Counted from the first letter of the stretch, positions 44,446 through 52,187 are shown. The stretch: DNA of 64,000 nt from Halalkalicoccus jeotgali B3 (GCF_000196895.1 NC_014297.1:2742468-2806467); one strand, 5' to 3'. Translations and numbers: made by a program. The notes: generated by a model not told the origin, from the sequence alone.

Positions 44446-44793
44446 ATGAGCATCGACACCGACGAGCCCGAGGTGGCCGAAACCGAGGAGGCCCTCAGAT
44501 CGAAAGTCGAGACGTGGCTCGCAAAACAGATGCCGATCATCCAGATGCACGGGGGGACCAGCGCCGTCCGCAAGGCCGACCCCGGCGGGGAGGTGATCGT
44601 GGAACTCGGCGGCGGGTGTCGAGGCTGTGAGATCAGCGACGTCACCACGGGCAACATCGAGGCCGAGTTGCTCCAGTGGCCCGAGATCGAGGAACTCACC
44701 GTCCGCGCGCCCGACGCCGGCGAGAGTTTCGGGGTCGATCAGCCCGACAGTATCATGGGCATCGACCGGACAGAGGGCGGCCGGGGCTTTTGA
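44446..44793 (+). CDS. NifU-like C-terminal domain protein
   Basis: The 115-residue protein contains a NifU C-terminal domain with GGTSAVRKADPGGEVIVELG and the CxxC-type site GGCRGCEIS (about residues 66-69), which binds a transient Fe-S cluster. The last 30 residues are an unconserved extension. It is a probable Fe-S scaffold or carrier. Start chosen at ATG 44446. Confidence 0.86.
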   Translation: MSIDTDEPEVAETEEALRSKVETWLAKQMPIIQMHGGTSAVRKADPGGEVIVELGGGCRGCEISDVTTGNIEAELLQWPEIEELTVRAPDAGESFGVDQPDSIMGIDRTEGGRGF

Positions 44794-45168
44794 TCACCGA
44801 CCGAGCTTGGTGCGGTTGATAGAGACGCTCGTCGGCGTGACGATGATCTGGTCGTCGCCCTTCTGGACGATGTCGCCGTCGACCTCGTGGGCGACCTGTC
44901 GGAGTTCGTCGATGATGTGTTCGACCGTGCTGTCGCTCGTTCGCAGTCGGACGATGTCCGCGACGACGATGTCGCCGTCGTAGATGGCGTCCTTGATCGC
45001 GATCAGGTCGCGCTGGCCGTCGATCTCCGCGATGTGTACCTGCGTCCCCGCCTCGTCGGGGGCCGCCGCGATATCGCCGACATCGACCTCGACGTAGTCC
45101 TCGACGCTTCGCCCTCGGCCCCGGCGTTGGGTGCCCTGTTCGCCGAGGAGCTTGTCCATAAACCCCAT
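44794..45168 (-). CDS. sepF: cell division protein SepF
   Basis: A 124-residue protein that begins with the amphipathic membrane-targeting helix MGFMDKLLGE, then a short basic linker (QRRGRGRS). The SepF core follows: VHIAEIDGQRDLIAIKDAIYDGDIVVADI and DELRQVAHEVDGDIVQKGDDQIIVTP. In haloarchaea and other archaea SepF anchors FtsZ to the membrane. The size, helix and core all agree. It is transcribed in the same direction as, and after, the PUA gene. Confidence 0.92.
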   Translation of the reverse strand: MGFMDKLLGEQGTQRRGRGRSVEDYVEVDVGDIAAAPDEAGTQVHIAEIDGQRDLIAIKDAIYDGDIVVADIVRLRTSDSTVEHIIDELRQVAHEVDGDIVQKGDDQIIVTPTSVSINRTKLGR

Positions 45169-45221
45169 AGGCGTGGGTCCGCCCCTGCGCGTATAGTTCT
45201 TGCGTCAGACGGCGACGGCAC

Positions 45222-45701
45222 TCAGACGCTGAACGTATAGAGGTCGTCCCCGACGTGGTGGATCGACTCGATCACCTTCCCCGAGTCGCCGATCATGTCC
45301 CCGCCGTCGGTCGTCGCCCGGCCGATCGCGAGCACCTTCCCGTGGGACTCCTCGGCGATCGCGACCAGATCGCCCGCCTCGATCCCTTCGTCCGCGTCGA
45401 CGATCCCCGGACGCATCACGTCCGCACCGTCCGAGACGAACGATATCGCCCCGGCGTCGACGGTGACGACCCCGCGCTCGGGCTCGTGGGCGTTGGCCCC
45501 CCGAACGGTGAGAAACGGCTCGTCCTCGTAGTAGAAGGCGTCGGGGTCGCCGTCGACGAGGACGAGATCGTACGGGCTGTCGGCCAGTTCGACGAGTTCG
45601 TAGGTGTCTCCCTCGAACGAGACGCCGAGTGCGCTCTCGAGGACGGTTTCGAGGTCGCGCACCTCGTCGTTGCGCAGGTGGTGACGGGATGAGATCTCCA
45701 T
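45222..45701 (-). CDS. PUA-domain RNA-binding protein (MCT-1/Tma20-like)
   Basis: A 159-residue protein with an N-terminal domain of the MCT-1/Tma20-like type (HHLRNDEVRDLETVLESALG) and a C-terminal PUA domain with GADVMRPGIVDADEGIEAGDLVAIAEESHGKVLAIGRA. Archaeal relatives bind RNA, and eukaryotic Tma20 acts in ribosome recycling. The ATG at 45701 starts the family N-terminus MEISSRHHLR; the longer frame adds nine residues. Confidence 0.85.
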   Translation of the reverse strand: MEISSRHHLRNDEVRDLETVLESALGVSFEGDTYELVELADSPYDLVLVDGDPDAFYYEDEPFLTVRGANAHEPERGVVTVDAGAISFVSDGADVMRPGIVDADEGIEAGDLVAIAEESHGKVLAIGRATTDGGDMIGDSGKVIESIHHVGDDLYTFSV

Positions 45702-45745
45702 GCCGGGGTTCTCTCGCGGGCCGGCCATAAACCATCCGTTCCGCC

Positions 45746-46021
45746 CTACGACTGAAGTCCCATCTCGTCGGCCCGCTCGAGCGCGAGGTCGGTCACCTCC
45801 TCGAGGCTCAGATCGGATTTGGTCGCGAGCACTCGGGTGAGCATGCCGAGCTGTGTCGCCGCCATCTCCTGGAGGCGCTCGTCGTCGACGTCGTTTGCGA
45901 AGTAATAGGCGTCGCGTCCCTCCTCGTGGACGAGCCCGACGTACAGCGAGACGACGTCCTCGTCGGCCAGTCCCTCGATCGCCCGCTCGCGAAGCTCCTC
46001 GAAATCCTCCGTCGAGTTCAT
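45746..46021 (-). CDS. small acidic conserved hypothetical protein
   Basis: The 91-residue protein has only helices predicted by eye, with no Cys and no membrane part. It starts at 46021 (MNSTEDFEELRERAIEGLAD); the longer frame upstream resembles antisense of the neighbour. It is transcribed with the PUA and SepF genes, with a 44-base gap between its end and the PUA start. Function is unknown. Confidence 0.7.
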   Translation of the reverse strand: MNSTEDFEELRERAIEGLADEDVVSLYVGLVHEEGRDAYYFANDVDDERLQEMAATQLGMLTRVLATKSDLSLEEVTDLALERADEMGLQS

Positions 46022-46120
46022 GAGGACGGATGACGGCGCGGACGGAAAACCCCGGCGACCGACCGGATCTCTCGGACCGGCGCGAAAAGGGCTAAGTGGG
46101 CCTCGCCCCTCTACCCGGGT

Positions 46121-46426
46121 ATGTGGGGCCCCCGCAAACAGGGCCAACGGACGGTCACCTGTATCGCCTGTGGAGATGCCGTTCGACGGTCCGACGCCCG
46201 CGAGTACGACAAATACGGGGACCGGTGGGACCGGGACGGAAAGGAGTTCGAGCACCTCTGTAAGGACTGTTATCGCGACCTCTGTCACCAGCCGCGGGCG
46301 GAGCTAGAGGGACTGCTCGTCGAGATCAACGCGGGAACCCACTCCCAGTCGGAGTTCCTGTCGTGGTACTGTGCGCTCGTCGACGAACGCTACGGCTCAC
46401 CCTCGGAGCACGAACGCGAACGCTAA
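46121..46426 (+). CDS. small zinc-finger-like protein
   Basis: A 101-residue protein with CIAC near residues 14-17 and CKDCYRDLC near residues 47-55, giving a four- or five-Cys zinc site. Basic residues between them suggest nucleic-acid contact, although this is not demonstrated. The RNB ribonuclease gene follows after 54 bases on the same strand, so an RNA-related link is possible. No family name is certain. Confidence 0.7.
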   Translation: MWGPRKQGQRTVTCIACGDAVRRSDAREYDKYGDRWDRDGKEFEHLCKDCYRDLCHQPRAELEGLLVEINAGTHSQSEFLSWYCALVDERYGSPSEHERER

Positions 46427-46480
46427 CACTAACTGCCGGTCGCCCGTAGGCGCGACCATGACCAGTCAGGAGGCCGCGCG

Positions 46481-47758
46481 ATGAGCGACGCCCAGTCGGA
46501 GGCGGGCACCGTCGAGGGCCAGGGCCCCGTCGAGATCGACGAGCAACTCGCGCGCCACCTCGAGAACAAGCGCGAGGAGCTCTTCGAGAAGTTCGAGATC
46601 CCCGACGCGTTCCCGGCCGAGGTCCTCGAGGAAGCCGAGACCCGCACCGAGGACATCCAAAGCGAGATACAATCGGAGGTCGACGAGCGCCGGGACCTGC
46701 GCGATCTCACCACGTGGACGACCGATCCGATCGACGCCCAGGACTTCGACGACGCCATCTCCATCGAGGAGCGCGAGGACGAATACGTGCTGTGGGTCCA
46801 CATCGCGGACGTCACCCACTATGTCACCCCCGAGACCTCGATGTGGACCTCGGCGGTCGAGCGGGCAAACACCGTCTACCTACCGGCGTACACGGTCCAT
46901 ATGCTGCCGCCGACCCTCGCCGAGACCGTCTGTTCTTTGGTCCCGAACGAGGACCGACTGGCCCACACCGTCGAGATGCACCTCGGAAAGGAGAACTTGG
47001 GCTACGAGACGATCGAGATCTACAAGTCCGTCATCGAATCGGACGAGCGGCTGACTTACACACAGGCAGAACAGCGCCTCGAGGAGCCCGACGCGCCGCT
47101 TCACGAGGAGTGTTCGCTCGTCTACGAGCTGGCCGACCGGATGCACGAGCAGCGGAAGGAAGACGGGTCGCTCGTCCTCAATCCGGCACGCGATCGCGCC
47201 CACACGATCATCGAGGAATGTATGCTCAAGGCCAACAAGGCGGTGACCCACGAACTGATGTGGGGCCGTGGCGTCGAGGCGATGTACCGCGTTCACCCCC
47301 AGCCGAGCCCCGAGGAATGGGACAAGGCCCTCCAGGAGATCCAAGAACTCGACGGCGTGTCGATCCCCGGCGAGGCATGGGACGACCCCCGCAAGGCGGT
47401 CAACGCCACTTTGGAGGAGGCACCGGAACGCCAACTGGGCAAGATCCAGTGGGCGGTGATGAAGGTGATGCCACGGGCCCAGTACATGAACGATCCCTTC
47501 GGCGGACACCACGCGTTGAACTTCGAGATCTATGGCCACTTCACCAGCCCCATTCGACGACTCAGCGACCTGATCAACCACTGGATCGTCCATACCAACG
47601 ACGTCCCCGAGGATCTCGTCGCGCTCTGTGATCGGGCCTCCGAGCGCCAGAAAGCCGCCGAACGGTGCGAGCGCGAGTACAAGAAGTTCCTCGAGGAGGT
47701 CGGACTCGATCCCAACGCAGTCAACAACCGCGGGATCGAGGTCGTCGAGGAGACGTAG
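46481..47758 (+). CDS. RNase II/R-family (RNB domain) protein, short form
   Basis: The 425-residue protein has the RNB catalytic signature TTDPIDAQDFDDAISI (metal-binding Asp residues, about residues 80-95) and HIADVTHYV, and, later, GHFTSPIRRLSDLINH, the conserved C-terminal RNB segment. It lacks the cold-shock and S1 domains of bacterial RNase R, so it consists of RNB plus a leader. The family degrades RNA 3' to 5'. Haloarchaeal short RNB proteins are known. The ATG at 46481 overlaps no neighbour. Confidence 0.9.
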   Translation: MSDAQSEAGTVEGQGPVEIDEQLARHLENKREELFEKFEIPDAFPAEVLEEAETRTEDIQSEIQSEVDERRDLRDLTTWTTDPIDAQDFDDAISIEEREDEYVLWVHIADVTHYVTPETSMWTSAVERANTVYLPAYTVHMLPPTLAETVCSLVPNEDRLAHTVEMHLGKENLGYETIEIYKSVIESDERLTYTQAEQRLEEPDAPLHEECSLVYELADRMHEQRKEDGSLVLNPARDRAHTIIEECMLKANKAVTHELMWGRGVEAMYRVHPQPSPEEWDKALQEIQELDGVSIPGEAWDDPRKAVNATLEEAPERQLGKIQWAVMKVMPRAQYMNDPFGGHHALNFEIYGHFTSPIRRLSDLINHWIVHTNDVPEDLVALCDRASERQKAAERCEREYKKFLEEVGLDPNAVNNRGIEVVEET

Positions 47759-47881
47759 CCGAGTCGGTCCACGACCGGTGGCCGACCGATCGCACCCGCC
47801 GCTACGGGGATTCGATCGGAGCCGGCGTCGAAAAGTCGCTTTCGGTGTGGACGGAGGAAAAACGGGAAGCGCCAGCGAGGT

Positions 47882-47971
47882 TCAGTAGCGTCGCTCGTTA
47901 CCGTTGACCTTCTTTTCGGCCCATTTCTTCGCGTCCCGCGCGATCAGCTTATAGGATTCTACTTTACTCAT
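47882..47971 (-). CDS. 29-residue basic hypothetical protein
   Basis: An ATG at 47969-47971 opens 29 codons ending with TGA. The product SKVESYKLIARDAKKWAEKK plus a short tail is a basic amphipathic helix, unusual in an acidic proteome. The bases upstream on the minus strand include an AT-rich CATATTAAC about 8-16 bases before the start. I consider it a probable real micro-gene because codons and composition are clean, but there is no homology evidence. Confidence 0.45.
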   Translation of the reverse strand: MSKVESYKLIARDAKKWAEKKVNGNERRY

Positions 47972-48146
47972 ACACGAGTTAATATGCCGCCGGACGGTAA
48001 AAGTCTACCGTCTCGTTGACAGATTGTGAATGGTCGACAGGTATGTACTACTGTTGAAATCACCGACACCGAAATTTGTCGAACGATGGTGAAAAACGGC
48101 TCTGAGACACCGTCACACTATTGCGTGTCGCGGTCGGTGTGAGCGT
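47972..48146. other. AT-enriched intergenic spacer
   Basis: This spacer between the micro-gene and the next CDS is less GC-rich than its surroundings. It carries TTTTACC/CATATTAAC-like elements for the minus-strand micro-gene. No other coding potential was recognised. Together with 47759-47881, where I see nothing definable, it makes up a 388-base stretch without a large gene. Confidence 0.4.
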
Positions 48147-48533
48147 ATGGAAGAGGACAGCGAGATCGATCCGGGCCTCGCGGACGAACTGGTGAGCGTC
48201 TGTCGAACCGTCGTCGGCGACGAACTGCGTAGTATCACCCACTTCACCGAGGACACCGTCGGGCAGGTGTATCTGCGAAGCGACCTAGAACGGACCGCGG
48301 ACCTCGTTGGCTTTGCCGAGCACGAGCGCATGGGGTTTCGCTCCCAGTCGGCCTATCGGAACACCCAACTGGGGGATTACGAGGCGACGATTCGGATGTT
48401 CGAGCAGGGCTTTCTCACGCGGGTCATCCAGGGCGGCCACGGCGTCTGGGTGACCACCGACTCGATGGATATCAACCGCTTCGAGGAGCTCTCGGCCGCG
48501 CTGAAGTCGGTACTGGGTGACGCCGACGCATAG
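48147..48533 (+). CDS. conserved haloarchaeal protein (DUF7522-like)
   Basis: A 128-residue protein with VVGDELRSITHFTEDTVGQVYLRSDL and GFLTRVIQGGHGVWVTTDSMDI. I remember this pattern as the haloarchaeal family DUF7522 (unverified), which has no known activity and is frequently near light- or redox-sensing genes. It is soluble. The ATG at 48147 is the natural start. Confidence 0.72.
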   Translation: MEEDSEIDPGLADELVSVCRTVVGDELRSITHFTEDTVGQVYLRSDLERTADLVGFAEHERMGFRSQSAYRNTQLGDYEATIRMFEQGFLTRVIQGGHGVWVTTDSMDINRFEELSAALKSVLGDADA

Positions 48534-48664
48534 TTCGAAACGGATCCGGCACCGAACACCGGCGGCGGTCGCTCGTTTTCGCTCCGTCGATCCGGCTCTA
48601 CGAGTCGACACTCCGGCCGATACATCTCAACAGCTAACCGTCGGGTCGACAACGGACTCGATGT

Positions 48665-50824
48665 ATGGACCGCGTCAACCGACTCGTAGACGAACTGACG
48701 CTCGCGGAGAAACTGCGGCTCGTCCGCGGGGCCGAGGACCCAGAAGAAACGGCAACGGGCTACGTCCCGGGCGTCGAACGCCTCGACGTCCCGCCGTTCA
48801 GGCTCGTGGACGGACCACTCGGCGTGCGCGCGGAGGGGGAGCGCTCGACTGCGTTTCCCGCCTCGCTCTCGCTCGCGGCGACGTTCGACCCCGACCTCGC
48901 GCGCGAACAGGGAGCGGCGACGGCCCGCGAGGCCAAAGCCCACGGACAGGACGCCCTGCTCGCACCCGGCATGAACCTGCTCCGGGTGCCGGGCTGTGGG
49001 CGGAACTTCGAATACTTCGCCGAGGATTCCCACCTCGCCGCGCGCTTCGCCGGGGAGTTCGTCGCCGGGATCGAGGGCGAAAACGTGGTTGCCACGGCGA
49101 AACACTACGTCGCGAACAACCAGGAGACCGATCGGACGGCAGTCAGCGCCGAGGTCGGCGAACGGGCGCTTCGCGAGCTCTACCTGCCGGCGTTCCGAGC
49201 GGCCGTCGAGGCCGGCGCCGGCTCGGTGATGACCGCCTACAACCGGGTGAACGGCACGCACATGAGCGACCACCGGCGGCTACTGACCGACGTGCTCAAG
49301 GACGAATGGGGGTTCGACGGCTACGTCGTCTCCGACTGGTACGGGGTCGAGAGCACCGTCGGCGCGGCGAACGCCGGCCTCGACATGGAGATGCCCGGCG
49401 TCCCGGTGAGCGTGCCCGAGGACGAGGAGATCGACATGAGCTCGATCGACGGGATCCCGGACGGGACGAAGGCCGGGCTGTTCGGCGAGGCGCTCGCCGA
49501 GGCCGTCGAGAGCGGGGCCGTCCCCGAGGAGCGCCTCGACGACATGGTTCGACGAATCCTCGGCGTGATGGCCCGGACGGGAGCCCTCGAGGGCGAGCGC
49601 GACGACGGGGCGCTCGATACCCCCGAACACCGCGCCCTTGCCGAGCGGGTCGCCGCCCGCGGGACGGTCCTGCTGGAGAACGACGGCGTCCTCCCGCTCG
49701 ACGACCACGTGGATATCGCCGTGATCGGCCCCAACGTCGACGAGCCGAAACTGGGCGGCGGGGGCTCCTCGGAGACGACGCCGTTTCGCTCGGTCGCCCC
49801 GCGAGCGGGCGTCGAAAACCGGGCCGAGGGGACGGTGACCGTCGAGCGGGGGATCGCCGAGATCGAGGACGTCTCGTTGTTCGACCTCCTGCCCTTCGTC
49901 GACGGCGGCCACGGCGGGGACGGAACAGACGAAACGGACGAGGTGCGCCCGGAGCCCTCGCTGTCCGACGCGGTCGCGGCCGCGGAGGCGGCCGACGTCG
50001 CGGTAGTGTTCGTCCGCGACGCCACGACCGAGGGCCGGGATCGCGAGAGCCTCCGGCTGCCGGGCGAACAGGACGCGCTCGTCGAGGCCGTCGCCGAGGC
50101 CAACGACCGCACGGTCGTCGTGATCAACTCGGGCGGGCCCGTCGAGGTGTCCTGGCGCGAGGAGGTCGCGGCGATCCTGGAGGCGTGGTATCCCGGCCAG
50201 GCCGACGGGGACGCAGTCGCGTCGGTGCTCTACGGCGATCGGGACTCCGCGGGGCGGCTCCCGGTCACCTTCGGTGCCGAGGACGACTACCCGGCCACCG
50301 GCGCGGAGCGGTATCCGGGCGTTGAGAACGAGGCGCGCTACGACGAGGGGGTGTTCGTGGGCTATCGGGCCTTCGACGCCGCCGACACCGATCCCACCTA
50401 CCCCTTTGGCCACGGCGAGTCCTACGCCGAGTTCCGCTACGGCGAGGCGGAAATCAGGGGTTCGACCGTCGAGGTCGACGTAGAGAACGTCTCGGATCGG
50501 GCGGGCCGCGAGGTTATCCAAGCGTACGTCCGGCCCCGGCCGCACCCGGGAAGATCGAGCGGCCCGTTCGGGAGCTCGCCGGGTTCGAGTCGGTCGGGAT
50601 CGACGCCGGGGAGTCCGAACGGATCGAGGTGGAGCTCGACGAGCGCGCGTTCGCCCGGTACGACCCCGAGGAGGGGTGGACGACCGATTCAGGAACCTAC
50701 ACTGTCGAGGTGGGCCGCTCCTCGCGGGACGTCCGGGCGACGGCGGAGTTCGAGCGGTAGGGTTCTCGGGGGAGGGGGAGCGACAGAGTTAGGGAACCGC
50801 TCGCGAAAAACGGGGGAAGGATGA
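48665..50824 (+). CDS. glycoside hydrolase family 3 beta-glucosidase-like protein, C-terminus frameshifted
   Basis: The open frame encodes 719 residues. The GH3 N-terminal barrel starts VNRLVDELTLAEKLRLVRGA and contains the nucleophile region GFDGYVVSDWYGV with Asp224. The second domain carries GGGSSETTPF, and FVRDATTEGRDRESLRLPGEQDAL marks the conserved second-domain segment. The C-terminal fibronectin-like domain begins SYAEFRYGEAEIRG. After VIQAYVRP the frame switches to Ser/Arg/Pro-rich nonsense, while the proper sequence continues one frame over to a TAG at 50758-50760. The enzyme should cleave beta-linked glucose or xylose; it has no export signal. A one-base deletion or sequencing error is the likely cause. 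Confidence 0.85.
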   Translation: MDRVNRLVDELTLAEKLRLVRGAEDPEETATGYVPGVERLDVPPFRLVDGPLGVRAEGERSTAFPASLSLAATFDPDLAREQGAATAREAKAHGQDALLAPGMNLLRVPGCGRNFEYFAEDSHLAARFAGEFVAGIEGENVVATAKHYVANNQETDRTAVSAEVGERALRELYLPAFRAAVEAGAGSVMTAYNRVNGTHMSDHRRLLTDVLKDEWGFDGYVVSDWYGVESTVGAANAGLDMEMPGVPVSVPEDEEIDMSSIDGIPDGTKAGLFGEALAEAVESGAVPEERLDDMVRRILGVMARTGALEGERDDGALDTPEHRALAERVAARGTVLLENDGVLPLDDHVDIAVIGPNVDEPKLGGGGSSETTPFRSVAPRAGVENRAEGTVTVERGIAEIEDVSLFDLLPFVDGGHGGDGTDETDEVRPEPSLSDAVAAAEAADVAVVFVRDATTEGRDRESLRLPGEQDALVEAVAEANDRTVVVINSGGPVEVSWREEVAAILEAWYPGQADGDAVASVLYGDRDSAGRLPVTFGAEDDYPATGAERYPGVENEARYDEGVFVGYRAFDAADTDPTYPFGHGESYAEFRYGEAEIRGSTVEVDVENVSDRAGREVIQAYVRPRPHPGRSSGPFGSSPGSSRSGSTPGSPNGSRWSSTSARSPGTTPRRGGRPIQEPTLSRWAAPRGTSGRRRSSSGRVLGGGGATELGNRSRKTGEG
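50542..50760 (+). other. out-of-frame C-terminal part of the GH3 gene
   Basis: Read in frame 1 this stretch gives PGKIERPVRELAGFESVGID, then GESERIEVELDERAFARYDP, and ends TYTVEVGRSSRDVRATAEFE before TAG. This is a standard GH3 fibronectin-like ending, so the intact gene would run from 48665 to 50760. Confidence 0.8.
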
Positions 50825-51072
50825 CCGACGCGACCGACGTGCGGCGATTCGACCTCGTTAGGAAGGAGGACGAGTCGGGGGTCTCGGGGACGGGCGTCGT
50901 CGCGGTCGGGGTCGAGTTCTCGAACGGCTACGTGGAGCTGCAGTGGCTCAACGACGACGGCAACGACGTCGACGCCGAGGAGAACGGTCACGCCTCCTAC
51001 CCCGGCGGGGTCGAGGACACGATCCGGGTCCACGGCCACGACGGCCGAACCGAGATCCGGTGGCTTGACTGA
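50821..51072 (+). CDS. small conserved hypothetical protein
   Basis: An 83-residue soluble protein, starting at ATG 50821 inside the out-of-frame end of the GH3 frame. It is a compact beta-rich sequence (VVAVGVEFSNGYVELQWLND, DTIRVHGHDGRTEIRWLD) with a halophile-like composition. No motif or family was identified. If the GH3 gene ends at 50760, the genes are separated by 60 bases, which is consistent with this gene being real. Confidence 0.7.
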   Translation: MTDATDVRRFDLVRKEDESGVSGTGVVAVGVEFSNGYVELQWLNDDGNDVDAEENGHASYPGGVEDTIRVHGHDGRTEIRWLD

Positions 51073-51966
51073 GAAGGATATCGTGTTATTCCAGCATCAA
51101 TATCTTCATGATAATTCAATTATAGAGTAATAAACAGACAAAATGAGAAAAAGTGATAGTAGTTGGTTATCGAGGAGAGTAGGCGAGAGCCTTCGGCATG
51201 AATGGAAGGAATATCGGGATCTGTACGCCAACAGCAAAGGAGAAGCGTATGAAGAAAGTTTGGTAGAGTTTCTGAGATCGTATTTTGGAGGGTCGTATGA
51301 TATTAATAACCGAGTGGCTACAATCGATCCTGAGTTGAAATCGTTTGAAGTATTCGATTTTAGACGGGGTGATGACGAACTCGATATCGTAGGTACCTTT
51401 ACTCAATCCCAACCTAGAGTTATTTTCGAAACAGGAGCACGATCGAAGCTTCAGTGGGTGCCTTACGAGGGAGTAGCCTTTGTTTGCGAAGTTAAGAGCA
51501 AACTCACCAAGCCAGCACTAAAAGGCGACCTTGAGAAGCTACGCAAGGTCAGAAAGCTCGATAGCACTATAAATGACCGCTTCGGGACAACGATCACTGG
51601 TGAATTCACAATTGATGATCCGCTAAAATGTATAGTTTATGATGATTGCTCAATATCGGAACAAGCGCTGAAAAGATCCTTGCAAGGTAATGTTACTAAC
51701 TGGCATCTCATCTGGGTAGTTGAGTCAGATCTGCTAATTGTAAACGAGTCGCTTCCAATTTTCCATCAGCTAATGGAATGGTCATCATTTCCTCACTTAG
51801 CACCAAATGCAACAACAGTTGACAACGGTATCTTCTGGTTTCTGATTATATTGTCTACATCCATACCGACACCATTGTCGATATCAACAATCGACTCAAT
51901 CATGCCATTGCTCAGTGATACAAAGATATCCTCATCACCGACTACCTCAATAGAGGAATAGGTATT
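51070..51966. mobile_element. low-GC island adjoining tRNA-Ala, probable relic of an integrated element
   Basis: From the stop of the preceding gene to the tRNA-derived repeat the sequence is clearly AT-rich compared with the rest of the window. It contains one nuclease-like gene and an antisense ATPase-like fragment. The boundary at 51967 coincides with a copy of the tRNA 3' end. I see no integrase, so this is a remnant or cargo. Confidence 0.5.
51143..51961 (+). CDS. DUF6602-like PD-(D/E)XK nuclease-fold protein (low GC)
   Basis: The 272-residue frame shows a restriction-endonuclease-like core: ESLVEFLRSYFGGSYDINNR, then RRGDDELDIVGTF (Asp), and VAFVCEVKSKLTKPALKGDLEK, with the Glu-x-Lys of the ExK motif. 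This is the pattern I associate with DUF6602, often found in defence-type neighbourhoods. Codon use is AT-rich, unlike all neighbours, so it was acquired recently. Residues after about 233 (the Ser/Thr/Pro/Ile-rich tail) look like antisense of another gene, so the original C-terminus is probably lost. A promoter-like CAATTATAGAG is at 51115-51125. Confidence 0.6.
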   Translation: MRKSDSSWLSRRVGESLRHEWKEYRDLYANSKGEAYEESLVEFLRSYFGGSYDINNRVATIDPELKSFEVFDFRRGDDELDIVGTFTQSQPRVIFETGARSKLQWVPYEGVAFVCEVKSKLTKPALKGDLEKLRKVRKLDSTINDRFGTTITGEFTIDDPLKCIVYDDCSISEQALKRSLQGNVTNWHLIWVVESDLLIVNESLPIFHQLMEWSSFPHLAPNATTVDNGIFWFLIILSTSIPTPLSISTIDSIMPLLSDTKISSSPTTSIEE

Positions 51967-52014
51967 GTGGACTCGCTGGGAGTCCCGCGAGCGACTGTAA
52001 GGAGCGAGGGGGAC
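51793..52014 (-). pseudogene. startless fragment with a GHKL-ATPase-like signature
   Basis: On the minus strand, open from a stop at 52015-52017 to TGA at 51793-51795. From 51960 downwards it reads YSSIEVVGDEDIFVSLSNG, then MIESIVDIDNGVGMDVDNII. The DNGVGM block is the G1 (DxGxG) motif of GHKL/Hsp90-type ATPases and is preceded by suitable beta strands. The N-box and later motifs are absent and no start codon exists, so this is a truncated remnant. It is antisense to the tail of the gene at 51143. Confidence 0.4.
51967..51981. repeat. 15-base copy of the tRNA-Ala 3' end (att-like)
   Basis: GTGGACTCGCTGGGA at 51967-51981 is repeated exactly at 52061-52075, which covers the 3' end of tRNA-Ala plus one flanking base. 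Direct repeats of a tRNA 3' end are typical of integrase attachment sites. Confidence 0.65.
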
Positions 52015-52027
52015 TTAGCGAGTCCAC
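51967..52027. repeat. long inverted repeat (hairpin) containing the tRNA-end copy
   Basis: GTGGACTCGCT at 51967-51977 pairs with AGCGAGTCCAC at 52017-52027, and the adjacent AGTCCC/GGGACT pair extends the arms with a small bulge. About 22 bases of loop remain. It could fold in RNA or extrude as a cruciform. Confidence 0.6.
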
Positions 52028-52061
52028 TGACCGGAGTCGAGCGAAGCGAGACGAAGGGAAG

Positions 52062-52133
52062 TGGACTCGCTGGGATTTGAACCCAGGGCCTCTTCCTTGC
52101 GAAGGAAGCGATCTACCACTGATCTACGAGCCC
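52062..52133 (-). tRNA. tRNA-Ala (CGC anticodon)
   Basis: A 72-base cloverleaf on the minus strand. The acceptor GGGCTCG pairs with CGAGTCC and includes the G3:U70 wobble that identifies alanine tRNAs. The anticodon stem CTTCC/GGAAG encloses loop TTCGCAA, giving anticodon CGC. The T-loop is GGTTCAAATCC. The discriminator base is A and CCA is not encoded. It reads GCG codons. Its 3' end is duplicated at 51967-51981. Confidence 0.93.
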
Positions 52134-52187
52134 GCAGTCCATCGTACCCGCCGAAGTTATTTGTGTCTTCTGCTTCTCTCGTCCGCA

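Noticed and set aside
52010-52060. GAGCGAAGCGAG-type short repeats near the tRNA
   Set aside because: Such motifs are common in haloarchaeal spacers. Only the tRNA-end duplication and hairpin are specific enough to report.
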